Below are positions 46,974-55,002 of a stretch of DNA of 62,931 bases, piece by piece. Under the pieces are notes generated by a model that saw nothing but the letters and a program-made list of their open reading frames with translations, did not search any database and was not told the origin of the DNA. The stretch's first letter is position 1, and every line of letters starts with the position of its first letter. The translations under genes and the position numbers were made by a program. The stretch lies in the NCBI GenBank assembly GCA_014800845.1, contig JAAVFJ010000078.1, positions 1 to 62,931 on the forward strand. Direction: 5' to 3'. Source of the stretch: Bacteroidales bacterium (GTDB lineage Bacteria; Bacteroidota; Bacteroidia; Bacteroidales; Muribaculaceae).

Positions 46974-46987
46974 TATAGAGCCCCCGG

Positions 46988-47040
46988 GTGTCCCGTCCCA
47001 CATTTGGAAAGGGGGGTAGGGGAAAAAGGTGGGACAGTGG
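46988..47040 (+). repeat. left G6-loop arm of element A
   Basis: A 53-bp segment that is the inverted counterpart of 48071-48123 (48 of 53 matching by eye). GTCCCAC (46995-47001) and GTGGGAC (47029-47035) form a stem around a 27-nt loop with GGGGGGTAGGGG. Confidence 0.85.
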
Positions 47041-47828
47041 ATTTTCGCGCTAAAATCAACATAACTACCTGAATATCAGCATGTAAAAGGTACTCCGCAC
47101 TGTCCCGATTCTGTCCCACCCCTGGTCCACCTCCACGGTGAGTAAGGGAGGCTTACACCTATCTAATAATACTAATACTCTGATTACTAATAATATACAT
47201 AAGTAAAAAATAATATTGAGTCATAAATCTGAAGCAGGGGTAACGCTCCTATGCTGTGCCCTTATGATGCTAAGCCAATAGCGATTATTACGCAGCCGGT
47301 CGTTCCGGAGACGACATCTGTACGATAACATGAGCAGGGGGTGATTTCCATCAAACAATATAGAATCAGTCTGTTTAAGCACGTAATTATAAGTATATAT
47401 TATTATTACAATTTTTAAAGAACTTTTCATGCCCTCTACAAATACATATTATTTTTCACTTGCAACACAACTCTAAAGAGAAAACCTATGCTATTACAAT
47501 TAACCTCTTATATATATTATTATACGGATAAAAAAGTGCTTAAGTCTGAAAGCGTTTATGTTGATATTTCTTAGCTGCTTCTGTAGGTATGCTTTATGAG
47601 GTTGGTAGGCTTAAGTATTGTTTTTTGACATTACAGCACTGTGTCTTTTACACTCGGCGATTGCTTCTGAGTTTCACCGTGGCGTCCAATGCAGTTAAAA
47701 TACCTTGAGTAAACCACACAATCACCATCACCTAAAACCTAACCGAAGTCAGGGCTTCCGGGTCGTACGAGCGCTGTGAGATAGCCGTCGGTCCAGCAAG
47801 TTCTGTAGAGAGGCCTTTTAACAGCATA

Positions 47829-47885
47829 GGTGGCGCCCGGGGCTAACGACTACGGCGCAGACTTCGGGCTGTTGCGCTTGCCGCC
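47829..47885 (+). repeat. TTGCCGC-ended module in element A
   Basis: Resembles 62052-62108 in element B: both read GGC(G/A)CCCGG, GCTAAC, ACGGCGCA, TTCGGGC and end TTGCG or TTGCGC, TTGCCGC. Confidence 0.7.
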
Positions 47886-47953
47886 ATTACTAATTCAGTA
47901 ATCTTTTATATGTATATTGTTAGTTATCAATGTATTACCAGGATAGGCGTAGG

Positions 47954-47982
47954 TTGGCGAACTTAGGCAAACGATAATTTTG
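47954..47982 (+). promoter_or_regulatory. possible promoter reading through right arm of element A
   Basis: TTG (47954-47956) and TAATTTTG (47975-47982) at 18 bp spacing. A transcript would run through the right arm and the 82-bp array. The spacing is slightly short. Confidence 0.3.
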
Positions 47983-48070
47983 GACCAGCCTCGGGACACC
48001 TTTGGGATACCTCGTGATAGTTGTAAAATACAGATATACAGATAGTTAGAGTAATTTTGAGGGCAAAAAC

Positions 48071-48123
48071 CCACTGTCCCATCTTTTTCCCCTACCCCCC
48101 TTCATAAAAGTGGGACGGGACAC
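48071..48123 (+). repeat. right G6-loop arm of element A
   Basis: Inverted counterpart of 46988-47040. GTCCCA (48076-48081) and TGGGAC (48111-48116) flank a loop with TACCCCCC. Confidence 0.85.
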
Positions 48124-48157
48124 CTCGAGGGGATCAATGTGCGTAGGTCGGTTGGTG

Positions 48158-48360
48158 TCGGAGGATGGAATCCTCCTCTCCATGGCGTTTGCTTCTGTGA
48201 GTGGGGGCGGAATAGGTTGGCTGCGCTCGGCTTTGGTGGTCGGAGGATGGAATCCTCCTCTCCATGGCGTTTGCTTCTGTGAGTGGGGGCGGAATAGGTT
48301 GGCTGCGTTCGGCTGTGGTGGTCGGAGGATGGAATCCTCCTCTCCATGGCGTTTGCTTCT
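48158..48360 (+). repeat. 82-bp tandem array carrying R modules 2-4
   Basis: Units begin at 48158, 48240 and 48322; the third ends after 39 bp. Each unit contains one R module with perfect dyad GGAGGAT/ATCCTCC (3-nt loop) followed by CCATGGCGTTTGCTTCT. The period of 82 is not a multiple of three, so the array is not a coding repeat. Confidence 0.9.
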
Positions 48361-48521
48361 AAGACTTGTGGCTGAATTGGTTGGCTGCTTCCTGTTGTTG
48401 GCGGAGGAGGGGATTGGGGTATAAATGGGAAAAGGACGCTGGGGTTGCGTCCTTTGCTATTGGGTTGTTTGGTTTTCCGTTTGCTAGCCTGCGTGACTCC
48501 GAGCTGCTTACATGCTTGCTG

Positions 48522-48935
48522 TTAGAGGTTTTGCAGGTCGGAGGGGGTCAGGATCAGCTCTATTCTGTCGTTGTGGCTCAGGGGGAGGATTACGCTGAGG
48601 TTGGCGTCGAACATGGCGAGTATCTGGCCAAACATCTGCAGGGACTCGGAGTCCATGCCCTCTCCTTTGAGGCAGGCGAGCACGTAGGGTTTCAGCTGCT
48701 CGGGGTCGTTGATGTTGCTCAGCATGCTTTCTTCTTCAGCTGAGAGCTGTCCTTTCTGAAGGGTGATGACGAGGTTTTTGCCGTCGTAGCTGATCTGTTG
48801 TATGCCGTCTTGGCCGCTAAGTTGTGAGTTGAGCTCGGTGGCGAGCTGTGCCATTTCGCGTGAGTAGGCTTTGGCCTGAGCGGGGATGAGCAGTGCGCAG
48901 GCGGCTACGAGCAGGGAGAGCAGGTATTTTTTCAT
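48522..48935 (-). CDS. secreted protein of unknown function
   Basis: A 137-residue protein with a clear signal peptide (MKKYLLSLLVAACALLIPAQAKA). The mature part is small, acidic and Leu-rich, with a beta segment ISYDGKNLVITLQKG and a helical C-terminal half ending in ELILTPSDLQNL. I do not recognise a family. It lies 35 bp after rpoZ on the same strand, so it is the last gene of the bamD-rpoZ transcript. Confidence 0.7.
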   Translation of the reverse strand: MKKYLLSLLVAACALLIPAQAKAYSREMAQLATELNSQLSGQDGIQQISYDGKNLVITLQKGQLSAEEESMLSNINDPEQLKPYVLACLKGEGMDSESLQMFGQILAMFDANLSVILPLSHNDRIELILTPSDLQNL

Positions 48936-48970
48936 TGTTGCGGAGGTGTTGAGGCGCGCAGGGGTGGGAA

Positions 48971-49306
48971 TCAGTCGTCTATGTGATCCTTTTCCTTAGC
49001 GGGGTTTTTGAAATAAAGCTTGCCTTCGAGATATTCCTGAGCAGCAATGAGAGTGGGCTTGGGGAGCTTCTCGTAGAAGCGTGAGATTTCGATCTGTTCG
49101 CGGTTTTCAGACACCTCCTCCATGTTGTCGGTAGAGGCGAATTCCTGCAATTTCTTTTCCAGGTCGCTTTTCATTTTGGCAGCAATCTGATTTGCTCGTT
49201 TGCCGATGATGCATACGGTTTCATATACATTGCCGGTGGGAGCGGACATTGCAATCATGTCGCGGGTCACAGTGGTGAGGGGAGCTTTAGTCTTCTTGTA
49301 GTCCAT
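48971..49306 (-). CDS. rpoZ: RNA polymerase omega subunit, Bacteroidota type
   Basis: A 111-residue Rpb6/omega-family protein. The segment GNVYETVCIIGKRANQIAAKMK (VYETVCIIGKRANQIAAKMK) is the omega core that latches the beta' subunit. The C-terminal part (EQIEISRFYEKLPKPTL, then LYFKNPAKEK) is typical for this phylum. It lies between bamD and the small secreted protein, an arrangement that puts transcription and outer-membrane assembly genes on one transcript. Confidence 0.88.
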   Translation of the reverse strand: MDYKKTKAPLTTVTRDMIAMSAPTGNVYETVCIIGKRANQIAAKMKSDLEKKLQEFASTDNMEEVSENREQIEISRFYEKLPKPTLIAAQEYLEGKLYFKNPAKEKDHIDD

Positions 49307-49365
49307 TGCTATCTTTATTTCTGAAGTAACAGGTTTTGTGCTTAAGTTTGCTTTGAGATAACGCC

Positions 49366-50172
49366 TTATTCCTTAACAAAGTTTGAGGCTATGCGGAAAA
49401 TGTTGTCGGCCTCGTGGCGGTTATCGGTGTCGGGGTAGTTGTTGATGAATGAGTAGTATTCATCAATTACTTCGCGGTAGCGCTCGAGTTTGCGTTCGTC
49501 CACACTCTGGCGGGCTTCCTGGAACTTGGCTTTGAGCTTTAGCATTTCGAGCTGCTCGCGATATTTGGAGTAGGGATAAGTCTTGAGAGCGTTGTCGGCT
49601 ACTATGATAGCGCTCTGGTAGTTGTTGCCCATGTAGGAGCCGAGGTTGTAGTATAGCTGCGCGTTCTGCAGTTCTTTGAGCGTGAGCTTGTCTTGCATCT
49701 CGAACATGGCCTCCTGGGCTTGCTTCACCTTTTCGGAGCGGGGGAAGAAATCTATGAATCCCTGGAGCTCCTTGATGGCTTGCAGTGTTTCGGTCTGGTC
49801 AAGCTGGGGGTCGGGGGAGTCGAGATAGTAGCCGTAGCCGGCATAGTAGCGGGCATATTCGGCATATTTGCCTTTGGGGTATCGCTGGTAGTAGGTCTTG
49901 AAGTAGACGCCGGAGTTGAGGTAGTCCTTGTTGTTGAAGTGGCTCATAGCCAGCAGGTAGAGGGCTTCCTCGCCCCTCGGGCCGCCACGCAGCGGGGTGA
50001 TGAGGTCGGTGAGGATGGTAGATGTCTGAAGCCATTTGCCCTGGTCGAAGGCGCGCTTGGCATAGTCATATTTGTAGTCGATATCCTTGCTCTTGAGTAC
50101 CTGGGAGTATTCGGTGCAGCTTGACAGGAGGAGCACCAGAGCGAATGATATGAGGCTGAGGAATTTCTTCAT
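49366..50172 (-). CDS. bamD: outer membrane protein assembly factor BamD
   Basis: A 268-residue lipoprotein (lipobox LLLSSC, Cys near 19) with tetratricopeptide-like helical repeats across the mature protein: ALYLLAMSHFNNKDYLNSGVYFKTY and AQLYYNLGSYMGNNYQSAI segments are visible. It is part of the BAM complex that inserts beta-barrels into the outer membrane. A full promoter lies directly upstream. It is divergent from the PASTA gene. Confidence 0.92.
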   Translation of the reverse strand: MKKFLSLISFALVLLLSSCTEYSQVLKSKDIDYKYDYAKRAFDQGKWLQTSTILTDLITPLRGGPRGEEALYLLAMSHFNNKDYLNSGVYFKTYYQRYPKGKYAEYARYYAGYGYYLDSPDPQLDQTETLQAIKELQGFIDFFPRSEKVKQAQEAMFEMQDKLTLKELQNAQLYYNLGSYMGNNYQSAIIVADNALKTYPYSKYREQLEMLKLKAKFQEARQSVDERKLERYREVIDEYYSFINNYPDTDNRHEADNIFRIASNFVKE

Positions 50173-50195
50173 TTACGTAATCACGCTTTAGGGCG

Positions 50196-50227
50196 CAAAA
50201 TTAACAAAAATTTTCCGAGTGACCAAA
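50196..50227 (-). promoter_or_regulatory. promoter of bamD-rpoZ
   Basis: Minus-strand TTTG (50227-50224), 20 bp, TAATTTTG (50203-50196): full consensus, 23 bp before the ATG. Confidence 0.8.
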
Positions 50228-50318
50228 TATTTTGAGCTTTCCACTAATTTTTAGGTTATATATAATGGTGCATTGAAAAAAAAGTCTTAATTTTACGCCT
50301 CAATTAAGCACAAACGTT

Positions 50319-51080
50319 TTGGATAACAATAGAAATAATCCTCTGGATAAGGCGGATAAGGTGGTAGGCGGGCATCCGATTATCGCCAATGTCTGCATAA
50401 TTGTGGTGGTGGCGGTGCTCGGGCTTGTGATAGTTTATCTGAGTCTGGGGCTGTTTACTAAGCATGGTCAGACCGACACGGTGCCTTCTGTTATCAACAT
50501 GTCATACGGCGGCGCTGTGGAGCGGCTTCATGATTCCGGCTTCAAGGTGGAGATCAAGGACTCCATGTTTCTGGAGGGCGTGAAGCCCGGGTCGGTGGTG
50601 GAGCAGTTTCCGAGTGCGGGAGCTGTGGTGAAGCCGGGTCGCAAGGTGTTCCTCTACATCTGTGCCGTCCACCCCAAAGAGGTGATACTCGACCCCACGG
50701 GGAGCCCCACGCAGGAGGCTCTGAAGAATGTGTCGGGGCGCACGGCCAGGGCGCAGCTCGAGGAGCTTGGTTTCCGCAACATCAGGGTGGTCTATGTGCT
50801 CGGCAATAATGCCAACCTGGTGGTGAAGGTGCTGGCCGACGGCAAGCCGGTGATGAAGCAGCAGAAGGTGCCTGTCAACGCTCAGATTCTCCTGGAGATA
50901 AGCGACGGCAGAATTGAGGCTATAGCTGACTCGCTGCAGAATTCGGAGATGATTATCGACGCCCGCAGGCAGCAGGCGCAGGGTTGGGAAGAGCCCGCTC
51001 AGTCCCCCGCCGCCGGCGCTGAAGAGTATTCTCCGGAGCCTGACGAGAGCTATGAGGAGCCTGCCGGTGTGGACTTCTAA
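50319..51080 (+). CDS. membrane-anchored PASTA-domain protein
   Basis: A 253-residue protein starting at TTG. One membrane helix (about 22-47) is followed by two or three PASTA-like domains (VPSVINMSYGGAVERLHDSGFKV near 54-76; then VSGRTARAQLEELGFRNIRV near 139-158), and an acidic Pro and Glu-rich tail. PASTA domains bind muropeptides or cell-wall precursors. Here there is no kinase or penicillin-binding domain. The gene pairs with rluD, 26 bp downstream. The TTG start is the only good one before the conserved N-terminus; no consensus promoter box was found. Confidence 0.82.
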   Translation: MDNNRNNPLDKADKVVGGHPIIANVCIIVVVAVLGLVIVYLSLGLFTKHGQTDTVPSVINMSYGGAVERLHDSGFKVEIKDSMFLEGVKPGSVVEQFPSAGAVVKPGRKVFLYICAVHPKEVILDPTGSPTQEALKNVSGRTARAQLEELGFRNIRVVYVLGNNANLVVKVLADGKPVMKQQKVPVNAQILLEISDGRIEAIADSLQNSEMIIDARRQQAQGWEEPAQSPAAGAEEYSPEPDESYEEPAGVDF

Positions 51081-51106
51081 GCAGCCATAAAGAGAGGGAA
51101 GTAGCT

Positions 51107-52192
51107 ATGAAGACAGAGGAGCAGGAATATAAGATTGTGACTGCCGAGGACCCGGAGATGCTGGAGCCTCAGGCTGACTTCACGGGCGAGGATGGGCGCG
51201 ACCTGTTTGAGCATTTCCGATTTGTGGCCGACAAGGGGCAGGCGCTTCTGCGCATTGACAAGTTCCTGGTGGCTCGCATGGAGAAGACCTCGCGCAACAG
51301 GATTCAGCAGGCTGCCGAGGCGGGGTGCATAATCGTCAATGGCAAGCCGGTGAAGTCGAGCTACAAGGTGAAGCCGCTTGATGTGGTGAGCATCGTGATG
51401 GATCGTCCGCGCTATGAGTTTGAGATTCTTGCCGAGGATATACCTCTTAATATAGTCTATGAGGATGCCGACGTGCTGGTGGTGAATAAGCCTGCCGGCA
51501 TGGTGGTGCACCCGGGGCATGGCAACTACACTGGCACGCTCGTGAATGCGCTGGCTTGGCACTTCAAGGATAACCCCGATTATGATGTGAATGACCCGAG
51601 AATGGGCCTGGTGCACCGCATTGACAAGGACACAAGCGGCCTGCTGGTTATAGCGAAGACTCCCGAAGCGAAGACGCATCTGGGCAAGCAGTTCTTCAAC
51701 AAGACCACCAAGCGGCAATATGTGGCTATGGTGTGGGGCGATTTCGAGGAGCCTGCGGGCACGATTACGGGCAACATAGCCCGCGACCCTAAGGATAAGC
51801 TGCGCATGGCTGTGTTCAGCAATCCGGAGGTGGGCAAGCATGCCGTGACTCACTACAAGGTGATGGAATCGTTTGGCTATGTCACTGTGGTGCAGTGTAT
51901 TCTGGAGACGGGACGCACGCATCAGATACGTGTGCACATGCGCCACAAGGGGCATCCGCTCTTCAATGACGCCCGCTACGGAGGTGACCGGATTCTCAAG
52001 GGGACCACGTTTGCCAAGTATCGGCGCTTCGTGGAGAATTGCTTCGAGACCTGTTCGCGTCAGGCGCTTCACGCCAAGACACTGGGCTTCGTGCATCCGC
52101 GCACCGGCAAGCAGATGGATTTCGACTCCGAGATACCTGCCGACATGACGGCGCTGATTGAGAAGTGGCGCGCCTACAGAAAGGAGAATTAA
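51107..52192 (+). CDS. rluD: ribosomal large subunit pseudouridine synthase, RluD type
   Basis: A 361-residue RluA-family enzyme that forms pseudouridine in 23S rRNA. An N-terminal S4 domain (about 47-95; LRIDKFLVARM, AGCIIVNG) precedes the catalytic domain with HRIDKDTSGLLVIAKT (catalytic Asp173). VVNKPAGMVVHPGHGN and GRTHQIRVHM are the other signatures. The first 40 residues are an acidic extension. Confidence 0.94.
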   Translation: MKTEEQEYKIVTAEDPEMLEPQADFTGEDGRDLFEHFRFVADKGQALLRIDKFLVARMEKTSRNRIQQAAEAGCIIVNGKPVKSSYKVKPLDVVSIVMDRPRYEFEILAEDIPLNIVYEDADVLVVNKPAGMVVHPGHGNYTGTLVNALAWHFKDNPDYDVNDPRMGLVHRIDKDTSGLLVIAKTPEAKTHLGKQFFNKTTKRQYVAMVWGDFEEPAGTITGNIARDPKDKLRMAVFSNPEVGKHAVTHYKVMESFGYVTVVQCILETGRTHQIRVHMRHKGHPLFNDARYGGDRILKGTTFAKYRRFVENCFETCSRQALHAKTLGFVHPRTGKQMDFDSEIPADMTALIEKWRAYRKEN

Positions 52193-52262
52193 TATTCTTT
52201 TAACAGGAATTCCGTAACAATCGGCCTCGCAGGGGTGTTTAGCTTATAAACTGAACATCTCT

Positions 52263-52490
52263 ATGGCAACAATAATGAGCAGCATCGTATCTATTATGGT
52301 TATCGCGTTCGTAATGACGGGCGTGGTGCTTGCACTGTTGCTCATCCACTTCCTTTCGGTCTATTTCAAGGGGGATAAGGACCCGGAGGAGCTGGTTTCC
52401 GAGCTGAAGGCGCTCCGGCGCGAGGCGGGGGAGAGCGACGGCATTAGTCGCCACAGCCTGTTCTACAGCTTCTTTTTCCGCGAACGATGA
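52263..52490 (+). CDS. small membrane protein
   Basis: A 75-residue protein with one long N-terminal helix (about 7-34) and a charged tail (KGDKDPEELVSELKALRREAG) ending in an aromatic and Arg segment (FYSFFFRER). It lies 70 bp after rluD. I do not recognise a family. The layout resembles accessory single-helix subunits of membrane complexes, but no partner is evident. Confidence 0.55.
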   Translation: MATIMSSIVSIMVIAFVMTGVVLALLLIHFLSVYFKGDKDPEELVSELKALRREAGESDGISRHSLFYSFFFRER

Positions 52491-52554
52491 CGCCTCACTT
52501 GCTCGTGGGGCTAATTTTTTGCCGTGAAAGTGGCAGAGTGTAAAGAATAATTTG

Positions 52555-52562
52555 TACTTTTG
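52555..52562 (+). promoter_or_regulatory. -7 box for lipoprotein gene
   Basis: TACTTTTG is a perfect -7 box 20 bp before the ATG at 52583. No -33 element is seen at the usual distance. Confidence 0.5.
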
Positions 52563-52582
52563 TGGTGAAAATAATCTGACCT

Positions 52583-53182
52583 ATGCACGTGAACAAAACC
52601 CTCTTAGTACTCATAATTCTTGCCGGAGCGCTGCTCACAGCCTGCAAGAGCGGCGAGACTCAGGATGCCTCTCTGGCCGACATGACGCGTGAGATTGCTA
52701 ACAAGCCTGATAGCCTGAAAGTTAAGCAACTACTTGAGGCTCGTATTCCTATGGACTCGGTGGCAGTGATTGTCACGAAGATGGCTATAGGGGAGGTGCC
52801 GGGTGTGAACATCGACAATCTTGCTGACATCGACGCTTTCCTCTACATGAACCGCAGCGAGAAGGACTACGAGGTCTACACGCTTGCCATGGATTCCTAC
52901 TCCAAGAAGCTGCCCCTCTCCAAGCGTTTCCGTCTCTACAAGAAGTCGCCGCTGATCGACAAGGACAAGCTCGGCTATCAGCTGGGGCTGGAGTATGTGA
53001 GCGACGTGATTGACCGCAAGCTCACCATAGGCAAGGTTGACAAGGAGATAGCTGAATTCCGCCGCGAGTGTGGTGAGGATGAGGACACTTACAACCGGTT
53101 CCTCAAGGCATTTCAGGTGGGAATCAACACCCGCAGCCCCGAGGAAATCCCCGCCGATATACGCGCCGAATACGGTAAATAA
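52583..53182 (+). CDS. lipoprotein of unknown function
   Basis: A 199-residue protein with a lipoprotein signal peptide (lipobox LLTAC, Cys near 21). The mature part is helical and charged, with IPMDSVAVIVTKMAIGEVPG and KLPLSKRFRLYKKSPLIDKDKLGYQLG segments (shown by KRFRLYKKSPLIDKDKLGY). I do not recognise a family. It has its own promoter box and converges with tatD, with only 5 bp between the stops. Confidence 0.72.
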   Translation: MHVNKTLLVLIILAGALLTACKSGETQDASLADMTREIANKPDSLKVKQLLEARIPMDSVAVIVTKMAIGEVPGVNIDNLADIDAFLYMNRSEKDYEVYTLAMDSYSKKLPLSKRFRLYKKSPLIDKDKLGYQLGLEYVSDVIDRKLTIGKVDKEIAEFRRECGEDEDTYNRFLKAFQVGINTRSPEEIPADIRAEYGK

Positions 53183-53187
53183 CCCCC

Positions 53188-53979
53188 TTATTTCATGCCG
53201 GGGAAGAGGCGCCGGGCGTTGGCATCGGTAGCGGTGATGACGTCGCTCAGCTGCAGGCCTAAAGTGTCGGCTACGCTTGTGGCTATGTGGGGGATGTAGG
53301 CGCTCTCGTTGCGCTTGCCGCGGCGGGGCACAGGTGCCAGCCAGGGCGCGTCGGTCTCCAGAACTATTCTGTCTATGCCAATGAGGCGCACAGCCTCTCT
53401 CACCGAAGCTGCATTCTTGAATGTGGCCACACCACCTATGCCAAACATAGCTCCGGGAAATGCCTCAATCAGCTGCGCGGCTTCCGCGGGAGTGCCGGTG
53501 AAGCAGTGGAACACCATGTGCTCGGGCATAACACCCTCAGCCTCAGCCTCTTTGAGCAGGGCGATAGTGTCGGCCAGAGCTTCGCGTTGGTGGATTATGA
53601 GCGACAGATTGCGGGCGTGGGCTTCGCGTATCTGCTTGCGGAAAGCCTGAAGCTGCTGTTCTCGGAAAGTCACATCCTCGTGATAGTCAAGGCCAACTTC
53701 GCCGATGGCCACCACACCGGGGCGGTCAGCAAACGCCAGTATCTCATCCAGTTCACTCTCCCAGTCTGCGCCCACATCGCTCGGATGCAGCCCTACTGCC
53801 ACCGAGGTGTTGGCAGGATACTTGTCGTGCAGTTCAAACATGGGAGCGAGGGTCTGAGCGTTGACACCGGGCAGGATAATGTGCTGCACACTGGCCTCTA
53901 CGGCCCTCTCCACAGCAAGGGAACTCTCACCCTCGGGGAAGTCCTCGGTGAGATAAATATGTGAGTGAGTATCAATCAT
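53188..53979 (-). CDS. tatD: TatD-family metal-dependent hydrolase
   Basis: A 263-residue TatD-type protein with a TIM-barrel metal site: IDTHSHIYL at the N-terminus, AIGEVGLDYH (metal glutamate), IIHQREA, VFHCFTG and VLETDAPWLAP. TatD proteins are 3'-5' exonucleases linked to DNA repair and RNA turnover. It starts directly after the stop of the polyprenyl synthase gene, so the two are co-transcribed. Confidence 0.93.
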   Translation of the reverse strand: MIDTHSHIYLTEDFPEGESSLAVERAVEASVQHIILPGVNAQTLAPMFELHDKYPANTSVAVGLHPSDVGADWESELDEILAFADRPGVVAIGEVGLDYHEDVTFREQQLQAFRKQIREAHARNLSLIIHQREALADTIALLKEAEAEGVMPEHMVFHCFTGTPAEAAQLIEAFPGAMFGIGGVATFKNAASVREAVRLIGIDRIVLETDAPWLAPVPRRGKRNESAYIPHIATSVADTLGLQLSDVITATDANARRLFPGMK

Positions 53980-54942
53980 TTACTTCGAACGGTTAATGAG
54001 GTTCTCGCACAGGTCAGCAAACGCCTGACGTGCGCCCGGCTCAGAGAAGCTGATGCTGTCGAGAGCGCGGATGGCCAGCTGCGAGTGCTGCTCAATGGCA
54101 CGCTGGGCTGTTTCGCGTATGCCTGCCTTGTCGTAGATAGCCGTCACGGCTGCTATTTTCTGCTGAGCCTCAGTGAGTTGGAGCGCTTCAAGAGTCTGCT
54201 GTCTGAAGTCGGAGTGGAGGGCGGAGAGGAGCAGATAAGTCTTCTTATTGTTGAGAATGTCGCCACCGATGGGCTTGCCGAAGTCAGCCGAACCGTACAC
54301 GTCAAGCAGGTCATCCTTAATCTGAAAGGCAATGCCCAGCTCCTCGGCAAACTTGTAGAGGGCATCGGCATCGGCAGTTGTCGCGCCACCCACGATTGCA
54401 CCTGCCAGAGCGGAGTAGCCGAGCAGCACAGAGGTCTTGAGCCTGATCATATCCAGGTATTCCGGTATGGTCACATCGTCGCGCTGCTCGAAATCCACGT
54501 CAAGCTGCTGACCCTCATAGACTTCTATAGCCGTGCGGTTGAACGCATCCATCACTCGGCGCAGGTGCTTGTCGTCCACCTTCATGGTCAGCTGAGTGGC
54601 CAGAGTGAGCATTGTGTCGCCGCTGAGTATAGCGGCGTTCACGCCATATTCAGCCATGACCGAGGGGCGACCGCGGCGCATGAGGGAGTTGTCCATCACG
54701 TCGTCATGAAGCAGCGTGAAGTTATGAAACATCTCAACGCCCAGAGCCACATCAACAGCGCGTTCGCAGGAGCCGCTGAAGGCTTCGCAAGCCATCAGGC
54801 AGAGCACGGGACGCAGACGTTTGCCTCCACATTCCAGCGCGTAGGTGATGGGTGAATAGAGCCCCTCCAGACTCCCTGCGGGGAAGGTGAGGGCGCTTAT
54901 AGCTTCATTGATGATGGCGGAGTAAGCCGAAATAGTCTGCAT
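53980..54942 (-). CDS. polyprenyl diphosphate synthase (short-chain type)
   Basis: From ATG 54942 the protein has 320 residues. A TTG at 54966 is in frame but lies inside the -7 box of the gene's own promoter, so it cannot be the start. Both aspartate-rich motifs are present: LHDDVMDNSLMRRGRPS (first, DDxxxD) and FQIKDDLLDVYG (second). GGKRLRPVLCL is the entry motif. It makes a C15 to C20 or longer prenyl diphosphate for quinones or undecaprenyl lipids. Chain length cannot be read reliably. Confidence 0.92.
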   Translation of the reverse strand: MQTISAYSAIINEAISALTFPAGSLEGLYSPITYALECGGKRLRPVLCLMACEAFSGSCERAVDVALGVEMFHNFTLLHDDVMDNSLMRRGRPSVMAEYGVNAAILSGDTMLTLATQLTMKVDDKHLRRVMDAFNRTAIEVYEGQQLDVDFEQRDDVTIPEYLDMIRLKTSVLLGYSALAGAIVGGATTADADALYKFAEELGIAFQIKDDLLDVYGSADFGKPIGGDILNNKKTYLLLSALHSDFRQQTLEALQLTEAQQKIAAVTAIYDKAGIRETAQRAIEQHSQLAIRALDSISFSEPGARQAFADLCENLINRSK

Positions 54943-54963
54943 GGTCAGAAGGTTTATTTTTTG

Positions 54964-54995
54964 CAAAAGTAGCTAATAAATGTGAGCCATGCAAA
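54964..54995 (-). promoter_or_regulatory. promoter of polyprenyl synthase-tatD
   Basis: Minus-strand TTTG (54995-54992), 20 bp, TACTTTTG (54971-54964): full consensus. It overlaps and rules out the upstream TTG start. Confidence 0.8.
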
Positions 54996-55002
54996 TCCTG
55001 CG

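Larger units (their letters stand above)
46921..48521. other. gene-free region holding mirror element A
   Basis: 1.6 kb without a credible gene. Element A (46928-48196) has left arm 46928-47128 and right arm 47982-48196 in inverted orientation around a spacer of 853 bp that is mostly AT-rich. Along the arms the order is: 47-bp R module, G6-loop hairpin with TGTCCCAC-type words, an AAAAT/GATAT block, two more word copies, GGACCAG. The spacer contains CCTAAA heptamers (47731-47744) and a TTGCCGC-ended module (47829-47885). Beyond 48196 an 82-bp tandem array continues to 48360. No transposase or RNA gene is recognisable. Confidence 0.8.

Noticed and set aside
48110-48424. Open frames across the 82-bp array and in elements B and C (61465-61677, 62653-62850).
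   Set aside because: They run through inverted or tandem repeats whose unit is not a multiple of three, lack promoters and starts with context, and encode low-complexity peptides. The DNA repeats explain them.
54943-54966. The TTG start of the polyprenyl synthase at 54966.
   Set aside because: It lies in the -7 box TACTTTTG of a full consensus promoter, so it cannot be in the transcript.
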